The notes beneath the pieces are model-generated. The model was not told the DNA's origin. It ran no database searches and saw only the letters and a program-made list of their open reading frames with translations. From VRUE01 sp036376775 (GTDB lineage: Bacteria > Actinomycetota > Thermoleophilia > Solirubrobacterales > 70-9), in assembly GCA_036376775.1 (NCBI GenBank), contig DASUZP010000105.1, positions 1-16,007 on the forward strand: 16,007 nt of DNA. The letters are read 5' to 3'. The stretch's first letter is position 1. Each line of letters begins with the position of its first letter. The position numbers and the translations under genes were made by a program. Of this stretch, positions 1 through 7,926 are shown one piece after another.

Positions 1-98
1 CCCCTCCCCGGTCGCTGGGTTGTGTGTGGCCGTCGCTTCCGGCCCGGGCCAGCTGCCAAGGCCGACCCAATCACAACCTCGCAACCGCGCTCGCCGAC

Positions 99-123
99 TG
101 CCACGTCAATGTGACAAATGGCA
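99..123. promoter_or_regulatory. nested dyad, possible operator
   Basis: Outer arms TGCCA (99-103) and TGGCA (119-123) enclose inner arms GTCA (105-108) and TGAC (112-115) around a 3-nt centre. The inner pair is centred exactly; the outer pair is offset by two bases. It lies in the AT-richer part of a gene-free region. A regulator site is possible, but no gene start next to it supports this. Confidence 0.2.
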
Positions 124-302
124 TTCAAGGATCTGAGCGAATTGACAACTCAACCCAATACTGGAGAGCCGAAAAGGCGTGAAAGGGAGTGGCTGTTGGA
201 TATGAGTGTCAGTAACACCGCCGCTGTCAAAAGAGCCCGGCGGGCCCGCAGACCACGCTGGGTGAAACGGGCGTCGAAGGCCGCCCCTCGCGAGCGGGTC
301 TC

Positions 303-333
303 GAGGGGCGGCTCGCCTCGCGAGCCGCCCCTC
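303..333 (-). terminator. strong hairpin after pilin gene
   Basis: Arms GAGGGGCGGCTCGC (303-316) and GCGAGCCGCCCCTC (320-333) are perfectly complementary over 14 bp with a 3-nt loop, starting 9 nt after the pilin stop on the minus strand. There is no T-run, as is common for terminators of high-GC actinomycetes. A third arm at 281-290 (CCGCCCCTCG) can pair with 302-311 instead, giving an alternative, mutually exclusive hairpin. Confidence 0.6.
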
Positions 334-341
334 TTCCAGCC

Positions 342-590
342 TCATTTGAACGCCACTTTGTCGACCGCCTCCTTGATCTTGTCGACGATCACCCCGGCCA
401 ACTCGGTGCCTTGTTTGCCGTTGAAACCCTTCATCGCGGCGACCATGCCGACCATCAGCAGCGAGACGAGCAGGATCAGGCCGACGTACTCGACCGTGCC
501 CTGCCCACGCTCGCTGCCGGCGAGAGTCCGGATCGCCCGCACCCGCCGCTCGATCGCGGCCTGCGCGAAGCCCATCATCATGTAGATCAT
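342..590 (-). CDS. Flp-type (type IVb) pilin-like protein
   Basis: An 82-residue protein with a short charged leader, the prepilin-type signature ERGQGTVEYVG at about residues 27-37, and one hydrophobic helix (about 37-55), followed by a small Lys-rich amphipathic tail. This is the layout of Flp/Fap pilins: prepilin peptidase cuts before or within the Gly-Gln-Gly stretch and the helix packs the fibre core. The start ATG at 590 follows an excellent ribosome site, AGAGGAGG, with 5 nt spacing; a longer frame from TTG 695 has no such site. No tad/cpa assembly genes lie nearby, so this pilin is isolated and must use machinery encoded elsewhere. It is transcribed away from the glycosyltransferase and ends at a strong hairpin. 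Family assignment is confident; its role in adhesion or secretion is inferred. Confidence 0.82.
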   Translation of the reverse strand: MIYMMMGFAQAAIERRVRAIRTLAGSERGQGTVEYVGLILLVSLLMVGMVAAMKGFNGKQGTELAGVIVDKIKEAVDKVAFK

Positions 591-718
591 CGAAGCCTCC
601 TCTTTGGATTTGCCCCGATGCTGCAAGGCTTCGAGTGACGGATCTAGACGTAAATGGGCCAACTCTGCAGGCGAAATGTAAAAAGTCGCAAACAAGTGGC
701 CGCCGCCCCGACTGCGGG

Positions 719-724
719 TACGCT
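719..724 (+). promoter_or_regulatory. candidate -10 box (TACGCT) of glycosyltransferase gene
   Basis: TACGCT ends 9 nt before ATG 734, so a transcript would start at or a few bases before the start codon. No good -35 hexamer is seen and no ribosome site precedes the ATG, which fits a leaderless or near-leaderless mRNA. A weak motif, supported mainly by the same spacing at other genes in this window. Confidence 0.35.
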
Positions 725-733
725 CAGCGGCCG

Positions 734-1705
734 ATGCGGGTGCTCGTCGTCACCAATTTCGTTCCGGATGCCGCGGCGCCCCAGCGCGGTCGGTGGGTGC
801 TCGATCAGGTCGAGGAGATCCGCCGTCTCGGAGTCGAAGTCGACATGTTCAGCTTCCCCCCGGGCTCCAGCCACTACATCCCCGCCGCCCTGCGGCTACG
901 GCGGTTGCTGCGGCGCGAGTCCTTCGACCTCGTCCACGTCCACTACGGCCTGACGGCGTGGTCCGCGCTGCTCGCCGGCGCCCGACCGCTGGCGATCACC
1001 TTCCACGGCACCGACGTCCGCCACCCGGTCGTCGGCCCGCTCTCGCGACGCATCGCCCGGCGCGCCGACCTCGTCGCCGCCGTCTCGCTGGCGCTCTTCG
1101 GTCCCGAGGACGACCGGCCGGGCCTCCCCCCCATCCCGGGCTCCGCCGTGCTGCCGTGCGGTCCCGATCTCGGCCGCTTTCGGCCGCTGCCGCGGGCCGA
1201 GGCGCGCCGCGAGCTCGAACTCGAGCCCGACGGCCGCTACGTCCTCTTCCCGGCCAACCCCGGCCGCCCGGAGAAGCGAGCCGACCGCGCGGCGGAGCTG
1301 GCCGCCGCATGCGGGGCCGAGCTGCTGACCGGAGGCTCGATCGAGCCCGACCGGATGCCCCTCTGGGTCAACGCTGCCAATGCCGTCCTCGTCACCTCCG
1401 ACTACGAGGGCTTCGGCCTGGCCTGCGTCGAGGCCCTCGCCTGCGAGGTTCCCGTGCTCTCCACGCCGGTCGGAGTCGCCCCGTTTGCCCTCGCCGGAAT
1501 AGCCGGGACTCTCTGCTCCCCGTTCGATCTGGCGACCTGGTGCGAGGTCCTGCGGCCCCACCTCGCAGCTGCCGATCCCCGGGTCGACGGAATCGCGCGG
1601 GCGGCCTCGCTATCGGCGGCCCGGATGGCGGAACGGACGATCGCGGCCTACCGCGACATGCTCGACCGGGACCCTCTACGTAATAGATTGAGTCAGGATG
1701 AGTGA
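734..1705 (+). CDS. GT4-family glycosyltransferase
   Basis: A 323-residue retaining glycosyltransferase of the GT-B fold. The N-terminal Rossmann half begins MRVLVVTNFVPDAAAPQRG and contains FDLVHVHYG and ITFHGTDVRHP, typical acceptor-side motifs of family GT4. The C-terminal nucleotide-sugar half carries the AVLVTSDYEGFGLACVEALA segment, whose two Glu residues are the family's E-x7-E motif, followed by PVLSTPVG. It would move a sugar from a nucleotide donor to a cytoplasmic-face acceptor such as a lipid, glycan or small molecule; the substrate cannot be read from sequence. ATG 734 is chosen because the Rossmann strand starts there; the upstream 33 codons are low-complexity. The protein is slightly short for GT4 (usually 350-400). 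Its last 8 nt overlap the next gene, suggesting coupled expression. Confidence 0.88.
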   Translation: MRVLVVTNFVPDAAAPQRGRWVLDQVEEIRRLGVEVDMFSFPPGSSHYIPAALRLRRLLRRESFDLVHVHYGLTAWSALLAGARPLAITFHGTDVRHPVVGPLSRRIARRADLVAAVSLALFGPEDDRPGLPPIPGSAVLPCGPDLGRFRPLPRAEARRELELEPDGRYVLFPANPGRPEKRADRAAELAAACGAELLTGGSIEPDRMPLWVNAANAVLVTSDYEGFGLACVEALACEVPVLSTPVGVAPFALAGIAGTLCSPFDLATWCEVLRPHLAAADPRVDGIARAASLSAARMAERTIAAYRDMLDRDPLRNRLSQDE

Positions 1706-2138
1706 GCAGAGAAGCGAGCCTGGCAGCGAGGACCCCGGCGCGCAGGTCGAGGCCGCCGAGCGCCGACTTCGGGAGGCAGCAGAGACGGCCGCTGCTGCCG
1801 AAGAGCGGGCGACGGCCGAGATCCGCGCGCTCGAAGCCGACCTCGAGAAGGAGAGGCAGGAATACGCGGAAGCACTCGAGCGACTGCGGCGCCAGCATGC
1901 CGAGGATCTGGCGCGCGAACGGCAATCCAAAGAGCAGGCGATCGCAGCCGCCGAGAGCCGACTGAGTGAGATCGAGGCGCAGGCCGAGGCGGCCGAGCGT
2001 CGGGTCGAGGAGGCGCAGCGCCAGGCCCCCACGGCCGAGGGCACGAGCGCCGAGACCGAGGCGCGCGCCCGCGAAGCCGCCGCTGCCTGGCTGCGGAGCC
2101 AGGTCGAGGCGATCAGGCGAGAGGCGGCAGGCCGATAG
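1698..2138 (+). CDS. small Ala/Glu/Arg-rich coiled-coil protein
   Basis: A 146-residue, highly charged protein with no signal peptide or membrane segment. From about residue 17 to 105 it shows continuous heptad-like repetition of Ala, Glu, Arg and Leu (for example ALEADLEKERQEYAEALERL), predicting one long coiled coil; a second short helical stretch, AAAAWLRSQVEAIRREA, ends the protein. I do not recognise a named family. It overlaps the glycosyltransferase stop by 8 nt and its own stop TAG is inside the ATAG overlap with nadB, so it sits in one transcriptional unit with both. TAGATT (1684-1689), 8 nt before the ATG, could also give it a leaderless transcript. A scaffold or filament-associated role is possible but unsupported. 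Reality as a gene is likely because coding bias is consistent and the spacing is tight. Confidence 0.65.
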   Translation: MSEQRSEPGSEDPGAQVEAAERRLREAAETAAAAEERATAEIRALEADLEKERQEYAEALERLRRQHAEDLARERQSKEQAIAAAESRLSEIEAQAEAAERRVEEAQRQAPTAEGTSAETEARAREAAAAWLRSQVEAIRREAAGR

Positions 2139-3580
2139 CGGAAGGGGCCGAGTGCGACGTCGCCATCGTCGGCGGCGGGGCTGCTGGACTCTGGACGGCG
2201 CTGCGCGCAGCGGAGCAGGGCGCCGCGGTCTGCGTGGTCTCGCGCACGCCGCTCTCCCAGAGCGCCAGCTTCTGGGCTCAGGGCGGCCTTGCCGCCGCCC
2301 TCGAGCCTGGCGACTCGCCGGCCCGACACGCCGCCGACACGATCGCCGCCGGCCGCGGCCTCTGCCGTCCCTCGGCGGTGCAGACGCTGGTCGAGGAGGC
2401 GCCGGGCGCGGTGCGCGAGCTGCGCGCGCGCGGGCTCGCCTTCGACCTCGACGAGGACGGCGAGTTGGCGCTTGGTCTGGAGGGCGGCCACACGCGGCGT
2501 CGCATCGTCCATGCCGGCGGCAGCCAGACCGGTCATGAGATCACCGCGAAGCTCGCCGCAATGGTCGACGTCGAGCCGCGGATCGCCGTCCGCGACCGGA
2601 CCTCGGCCGTGGCTCTGTGGAGCGACGGCGAGCGTTGTCATGGACTGCTGACCGACGGCGAGCCGATCGCCGCGGGCGCGACCGTGGTCGCGACGGGCGG
2701 CGCCGCGGCCCTCTGGCGCCGCACGAGCAATCCGCGGGGGGCGATCGGCGCCGGCGCGGTCATGGCCTCGGCCGCCGGCGCCGAGCTGGCCGACCTCGAG
2801 TTCTGCCAGTTCCACCCCACGGCGCTGGCCCTGCCGGGGAGCCGCTTCGACGGCATGCTGATCACCGAGGCGGTCCGCGGCGAGGGCGCCCCGTTGCTCG
2901 ACGCCTCGGGCCGCCGCTTCACCGATGAGCTCGCTCCCCGCGACGCGGTCACCGCGGCGATCCTCGATCGGATCGAGGCCGACGGCAGCGCCAGCGTCGA
3001 CCTCGACCTACGCGAGCTCGATTCGGCTCGCTTCCCCAACGTCTTCGAGCTGGTGCGGGCGGCGGGGCTCGACCCACGCGCCGAACCGGTGCCGGTCGCC
3101 CCCGCCGCCCACTACACGATGGGCGGGGTCGCCGTCGACCTCGACGGGCGCTCCTCGCTGGCCGGTCTGTTCGCGGTCGGCGAGTGCTCCTGCACCGGTC
3201 TGCATGGCGCCAACCGGCTCGCCTCGAACTCGCTCAGCGAGTGCTTCGTCTTCGGCGCCCGCGCCGCTCGAGCCGCGCTGGAGGAGGAGCCCGCAAGCCG
3301 GCGGCCGTCGCCTTCGGGGTGGCGCTTCAGTCCGCCGACCGAAGCTACTCGCGATGCCGTCTGGCGACTCGCCGGCCCGCTGCGCCAGGCGGAGCAGCTG
3401 CGCGAGCTTCGCGGCGATCCCTACCCGCTCGCCGCCGCGATCGCCACCTCGGCGCTGGAGCGGACGGAGTCTCGCGGCGGCCACCTCCGTGCCGACTGCC
3501 CCGACATCGATCCCGAGCTCGACGGCATCCACATCGTCCTCGACCCGGAGGGAAAGACCCGCCGCGAGGAATGGCGCTGA
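2135..3580 (+). CDS. nadB: L-aspartate oxidase (NAD biosynthesis), noncanonical start
   Basis: NadB oxidises L-aspartate to iminoaspartate with FAD, the first step of de novo quinolinate/NAD synthesis; NadA normally acts next. The FAD dinucleotide motif VAIVGGGAAGLW is at residues 9-20 counted from ATA 2135. Then come SASFWAQGGLAAAL, the substrate-loop motif HTRRRIVHAGGSQTGHEI, the covering-domain segment FCQFHPTAL and the hallmark GLHGANRLASNSLSECFVFG. The 481 residues are slightly short for NadB (510-540) because the C-terminal helical domain is compact. Start choice is the problem: no ATG, GTG or TTG lies in frame between the preceding frame and GTG 2234, which would delete the FAD motif. 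ATA 2135 overlaps the upstream stop as ATAG and follows GAGGCGG by 7 nt. A 1-base indel near an out-of-frame GTG at 2152 is the alternative. nadA and nadC are not in the window. Confidence 0.9.
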   Translation: MAEGAECDVAIVGGGAAGLWTALRAAEQGAAVCVVSRTPLSQSASFWAQGGLAAALEPGDSPARHAADTIAAGRGLCRPSAVQTLVEEAPGAVRELRARGLAFDLDEDGELALGLEGGHTRRRIVHAGGSQTGHEITAKLAAMVDVEPRIAVRDRTSAVALWSDGERCHGLLTDGEPIAAGATVVATGGAAALWRRTSNPRGAIGAGAVMASAAGAELADLEFCQFHPTALALPGSRFDGMLITEAVRGEGAPLLDASGRRFTDELAPRDAVTAAILDRIEADGSASVDLDLRELDSARFPNVFELVRAAGLDPRAEPVPVAPAAHYTMGGVAVDLDGRSSLAGLFAVGECSCTGLHGANRLASNSLSECFVFGARAARAALEEEPASRRPSPSGWRFSPPTEATRDAVWRLAGPLRQAEQLRELRGDPYPLAAAIATSALERTESRGGHLRADCPDIDPELDGIHIVLDPEGKTRREEWR

Positions 3581-3591
3581 GGCGTCTCGGC

Positions 3592-3597
3592 TAGCTT
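3592..3597 (+). promoter_or_regulatory. candidate -10 box (TAGCTT) for leaderless hyuA
   Basis: TAGCTT ends 6 nt before GTG 3604. With initiation about 7 nt after the box, the mRNA would begin at the start codon itself. No ribosome site precedes the GTG, which supports a leaderless start, and the 23-nt gap after nadB leaves room for little else. Confidence 0.45.
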
Positions 3598-3603
3598 CAA
3601 CCT

Positions 3604-5580
3604 GTGCTGCTAGGAGTCGACGTAGGCGGGACCTTCACCGACGCCGTCCTCTTCGACGGCGAGACGGTCCACACCGCGAAGCTGCCGACCACCCCCGACG
3701 ACCAGTCGGTCGCCGTGATCGGCGCGGTCGAGGAGGTGCTGCGGCGGGCGGGCGCCGAGCCCGCGGCGGTCGAGTCTTTCGCCCATGGGATGACCGTCGG
3801 CACCAACGCGCTGCTCGAGGAACGCGGCGCCCGCACCGCCCTGATCGCCACCGAGGGCTTCGCCGACATGCTCGAGGTCGGTCGCCAGGAGCGACCCGAG
3901 CTCTACCGGCTCTGCAGTCCGAAGCCGACCCCACTGGTCGACCCCGAGCTGCGCTTCGAGGCGGCCGAGCGGACCGGACCGGAGGGCGAGGTCGAGCCGC
4001 TCGCCGAGGGCGAGGCGCAGCGCCTGGCGGACCTGGTCCGCGAGAGCGGCGCCGAATCGGTCGCGATCTGCCTGCTCTTCTCCTATCTCGATCCGGCGCA
4101 CGAGCGGGCGCTTGCGGAGCACCTGCGCCGCGAGCTGCCCGACGTCCACATCTCTGCCTCGCACGCGGTCCTGCCGCGCTTCCGCGAGTACGAGCGCTGC
4201 TCGACGACGACGATCGACGCCTATCTGTCGCCGTTGCTCGGCCGCTATCTGGGGCGGCTCGGCGGCGCGGCTTCGGAGGTCGGGCTTCCGCGCCCGCTCG
4301 TGATGCAGTCGTCGGGCGGCGTCGCCACCGCCTCCGAGGCGGCCCGGGCCGGAGCCTGGAGCGTCCTCTCCGGCCCGGCCGGCGGCGCGGTCGGCGCCGG
4401 GATGCTCGCCCAGGCCAGCGGCGACGGCGACGCGCTCGGCCTCGACATGGGCGGCACCTCCTGCGACGTCTGCGCGATCGAGAACGGCGCGGTAAGGCGA
4501 ACCGACTCGCGCCAGATCGGCGGTCGCACGATCCAGCTGCCGATGGTCGACGTTCACACGGTCGGCGCCGGCGGTGGCTCGATCGCCTGGCGCGATCCGG
4601 GCGGGGCGCTGCGGGTCGGACCGCGCTCGGCGGGCGCCGAACCGGGCCCTGCCTCCTACGGGCGAGGCGGGACCGAGCCGACCGTCACCGACGCCAACCT
4701 GCTGCTCGGCAACCTCGCCGCCGACTCCCCGTTGGCCGGCGATGTCACCCTCGACATCGACGCGGCCGGCGCCGCGATCGCAACCCTGGCCGAGTCGCTC
4801 GGCCTCGATCGGATCGAGACCGCCGAGGGGATCGTGCGGGTCGCCAACCAGGAGATGGTGCGAGCGCTGCGCGTGGTCACGGTGGAGCGCGGCATCGACC
4901 CCCGCCGCTTCGCGCTCCTGCCCTTCGGCGGCGCCGGCCCGATGCACGCCGCGGCGATCGCCGCCGAGCTGGGGATCGAGCGCATTCTCTGCCCCCGGGC
5001 CGGCGGGGTCCTCTCGGCTCTCGGCCTTTGCGCCTCCGACCGCCGCCGCGATACCACGCGCACGGTGATGCTGAGCGGCGCCGACTTCAACGCCGAGCGC
5101 ATCGCCGCCGAGGTCGAGGAGATCGTCTCCCGGATCGGCGGGGGACTCGACGCCGCCGAACCCGAGGTGGTCTACGAGCTGCGCTACGCGGGCCAGGCCT
5201 TCGAGCTCCCCGTCGGCGGCACCGTGCGTCCGGATCCCGGTGACCTCACCGCCCGCTTCGAGCAGGCACACGAGCGGCGTTACGGCCACCGCGATCCGGA
5301 CGGCGAAGTCGTCCTCGTCCATATCCGCCTCTCGCTGGTGGCACCGGGTCCGCGCCCCCGGCCGGCCGCAGCGCCCCCAGGCCACCTGCGCGAGGACAAC
5401 CGCCCGGTCCGCTTCGACAGCAAGTGGCTGCAAACCAAGGTGCTGCACGGCGAACCTCCCGCCGGCCTCACCGCCGAGGGCCCCGCCGTCTTCGAGCTAC
5501 CCGAGGCAACCTTCGTAGTCCCTCCAGGCTGGAGCACCAAGGTAGACGAGACCGGCACGATCCACGGGACGTGCCGGTGA
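3604..5580 (+). CDS. hyuA: hydantoinase/oxoprolinase family subunit A (HyuA-like)
   Basis: A 658-residue protein covering the Hydantoinase A N-terminal, central and C-terminal domains in usual order and length. It has the actin-like ATPase phosphate loop LLGVDVGGTFTDAVLF at residues 2-17 and the GTNALLEERGARTALIATEG segment. The second phosphate motif LGLDMGGTSCDV is near residue 280, followed by VHTVGAGGGSIAW and the FALLPFGGAGPMHA segment near 440. These enzymes couple ATP hydrolysis to ring opening of hydantoins or 5-oxoproline, or to carboxylation of ketones such as acetone and acetophenone; the exact substrate cannot be told from sequence. GTG 3604 is chosen because the ATPase strand begins there. 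It acts with the next gene as the two-subunit form of what eukaryotes carry as one polypeptide. Its stop codon lies in a conspicuous inverted repeat. Confidence 0.92.
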   Translation: MLLGVDVGGTFTDAVLFDGETVHTAKLPTTPDDQSVAVIGAVEEVLRRAGAEPAAVESFAHGMTVGTNALLEERGARTALIATEGFADMLEVGRQERPELYRLCSPKPTPLVDPELRFEAAERTGPEGEVEPLAEGEAQRLADLVRESGAESVAICLLFSYLDPAHERALAEHLRRELPDVHISASHAVLPRFREYERCSTTTIDAYLSPLLGRYLGRLGGAASEVGLPRPLVMQSSGGVATASEAARAGAWSVLSGPAGGAVGAGMLAQASGDGDALGLDMGGTSCDVCAIENGAVRRTDSRQIGGRTIQLPMVDVHTVGAGGGSIAWRDPGGALRVGPRSAGAEPGPASYGRGGTEPTVTDANLLLGNLAADSPLAGDVTLDIDAAGAAIATLAESLGLDRIETAEGIVRVANQEMVRALRVVTVERGIDPRRFALLPFGGAGPMHAAAIAAELGIERILCPRAGGVLSALGLCASDRRRDTTRTVMLSGADFNAERIAAEVEEIVSRIGGGLDAAEPEVVYELRYAGQAFELPVGGTVRPDPGDLTARFEQAHERRYGHRDPDGEVVLVHIRLSLVAPGPRPRPAAAPPGHLREDNRPVRFDSKWLQTKVLHGEPPAGLTAEGPAVFELPEATFVVPPGWSTKVDETGTIHGTCR

Positions 5581-5619
5581 TTCGCGGTCCGTATGGGTGC
5601 TCGATCACCGGCACGTCCC
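5551..5619 (+). promoter_or_regulatory. mutually exclusive hairpins at the hyuA-hyuB junction
   Basis: Arm 1 ACCGGCACG (5551-5559) pairs perfectly with CGTGCCGGT (5570-5578). Alternatively GGGACGTGCCGGTGA (5566-5580, ending in the hyuA stop) pairs perfectly over 15 bp with TCACCGGCACGTCCC (5605-5619). Both cannot form together because they share 5570-5578. The second hairpin ends 1 nt before the hyuB ribosome site GGGGGAGGG (5621-5629). There is no T-run, so translational coupling or mRNA processing is more likely than simple termination. Confidence 0.6.
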
Positions 5620-5631
5620 TGGGGGAGGGCG

Positions 5632-7149
<1,518 letters not shown>

Positions 7150-7150
7150 T

Positions 7151-7179
7151 TTGGCGATTCGGCCCGGCTCGTCTAGAAT
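7151..7179 (+). promoter_or_regulatory. sigma70-type promoter TTGGCG-17-TAGAAT
   Basis: TTGGCG (7151-7156) and TAGAAT (7174-7179) are separated by exactly 17 nt, the best housekeeping promoter match in the window. It starts right after the hyuB stop and would make a leader of roughly 88 nt before DUF1802. That leader contains short stems around 7217-7240 (the palindrome TGGCGCCA at its centre), but nothing I recognise as a known riboswitch. Confidence 0.65.
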
Positions 7180-7273
7180 GCGCCGTCTTAGGCGGGGCTC
7201 TCGCCAGGACAGGGGTCCATTGGCGCCACCCTGCCGGTTACAGACTTACCGACCTTCTTAGGTACGACTTCAA

Positions 7274-7903
7274 ATGCCGATCGCTTTAAAGGAATGGGCC
7301 GTAACGGTGCGCGCTCTCGCTGAGGGCGAGCAGCTGCTGACCCTGCGCAAGGGCGGGATCCGCGAGGATAACAAGCACTTCGAGCTCGAGCACGAACGCT
7401 TCTTCCTCTACCCGACCTTCGACCACCAGCGCAACAACCTGGTCCGCGAGTCCCATCACCCGGAGCTGCGCCGCGCGCTCGAGGAGGGTGTCTGGCCCGA
7501 TGAGGAGCCGCCCCCCGCAGCGCTGATCCAGGACGGCGGCATCCCCCAGCCCGATCGCGTGCGGCTGCGCTGCTGGGCCGAGGTGACCGATCACTTGACG
7601 GTCACCAACCCGCGCATCGTCGACGACCTCTCGCCCTATTACGTCTGGACCCCCGACTACGCCGAGAAGCGGCTCAACTGGAAGCGCCGTCACCCGCTTC
7701 ACATCCTCTTGCTGCGGGTCCACCGCATCCCGCGGCCGGTCACGGTCCGGGTCCGCGACGAGTACCACGGCTGTCGCTCCTGGGTCGAAATCGACCGCGA
7801 ACTGCCCTTCGAGGGCACGCCGGTGATGGCCGACGAGGAGTTCGACCGCGCCCGCTCGGAGATTCACTCGGTGTGCACGGCCTCCGAGCCCGTGCTCGTC
7901 TAA
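7274..7903 (+). CDS. DUF1802 family protein
   Basis: A 209-residue cytoplasmic protein. The opening ALKEWAVTVRALAEGEQLLTLRKGGIRED followed by FELEHERFFLYPTFDHQ is the characteristic N-terminal signature of DUF1802, here split in two for quoting, with LLLRVHRIP further on. The function of the family is unknown; the conserved Arg-Lys-Gly-Gly-Ile and Glu-His-Glu-Arg-Phe positions suggest a binding pocket, but this is inference. The ATG at 7274 starts exactly at the family N-terminus and lacks a good ribosome site. An upstream TTGGCG-17-TAGAAT promoter fits. It is followed after 23 nt by a peptidase-MA-like gene with its own possible -10 box, and its stop TAA lies inside a perfect 15-nt palindrome. 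Confidence 0.83.
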   Translation: MPIALKEWAVTVRALAEGEQLLTLRKGGIREDNKHFELEHERFFLYPTFDHQRNNLVRESHHPELRRALEEGVWPDEEPPPAALIQDGGIPQPDRVRLRCWAEVTDHLTVTNPRIVDDLSPYYVWTPDYAEKRLNWKRRHPLHILLLRVHRIPRPVTVRVRDEYHGCRSWVEIDRELPFEGTPVMADEEFDRARSEIHSVCTASEPVLV

Positions 7904-7920
7904 GACGGTCTTAGTAGGCT
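7900..7920 (+). promoter_or_regulatory. palindrome plus -10 box (TAGGCT) before peptidase-like gene
   Basis: CTAAGAC-G-GTCTTAG (7900-7914) is a perfect 7-bp-arm dyad that contains the DUF1802 stop codon. It abuts TAGGCT (7915-7920), which ends 6 nt before ATC 7927, the likely start of the next protein. The position just upstream of a -10 box suits an operator; a weak terminator is the alternative. Confidence 0.4.
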
Positions 7921-7926
7921 CGCCCC

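Larger units (their letters stand above)
1..341. other. gene-poor intergenic stretch at left edge
   Basis: I find no convincing gene in these 341 bases. The stretch 105-240 is visibly less GC-rich than the rest of the window and holds short dyads, so it may be a regulatory region or part of something beyond the left edge. An open frame beginning at ATG 118 runs antisense through the pilin gene and has no recognisable protein character, so I do not call it. The right-hand 60 bases form the hairpin structures behind the pilin gene. Confidence 0.6.

Noticed and set aside
1..100. Possible tRNA or structured RNA at the left edge (GGTTGTG at 18-24 pairs with CACAACC at 72-78)
   Set aside because: No T-loop, acceptor stem or anticodon arm can be assembled; a single 7-bp pairing over a 47-nt gap is weak.
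142..147. TTGACA as a plus-strand promoter
   Set aside because: No acceptable -10 at 16-18 nt and no gene downstream on that strand before the antisense pilin.
118..585. Open frame on the plus strand beginning ATG 118
   Set aside because: More than half is antisense to the well-supported pilin gene, and the translation is Arg/Ser-rich without any family pattern.
2152..2538. GTG 2152 with a good ribosome site (GGAAGGGG)
   Set aside because: It opens a frame of Arg-rich nonsense overlapping nadB; it only makes sense if a base is wrong in the sequence, so it is kept as an alternative for the nadB start and not as a gene.
2234..3580. GTG 2234 as the nadB start
   Set aside because: It would remove the FAD-binding GxGxxG motif, which is in the same frame upstream and fully conserved in form.
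2925..5580. Very long Arg/Pro-rich frames on both strands over nadB and hyuA (for example 2925-5243 plus, 3610-5448 minus)
   Set aside because: High GC keeps all frames open; these translations are low-complexity shadows of nadB and hyuA, which carry the real motifs.
7180..7273. Riboswitch in the DUF1802 leader
   Set aside because: Only short stems around TGGCGCCA are present; no known riboswitch core is recognisable.
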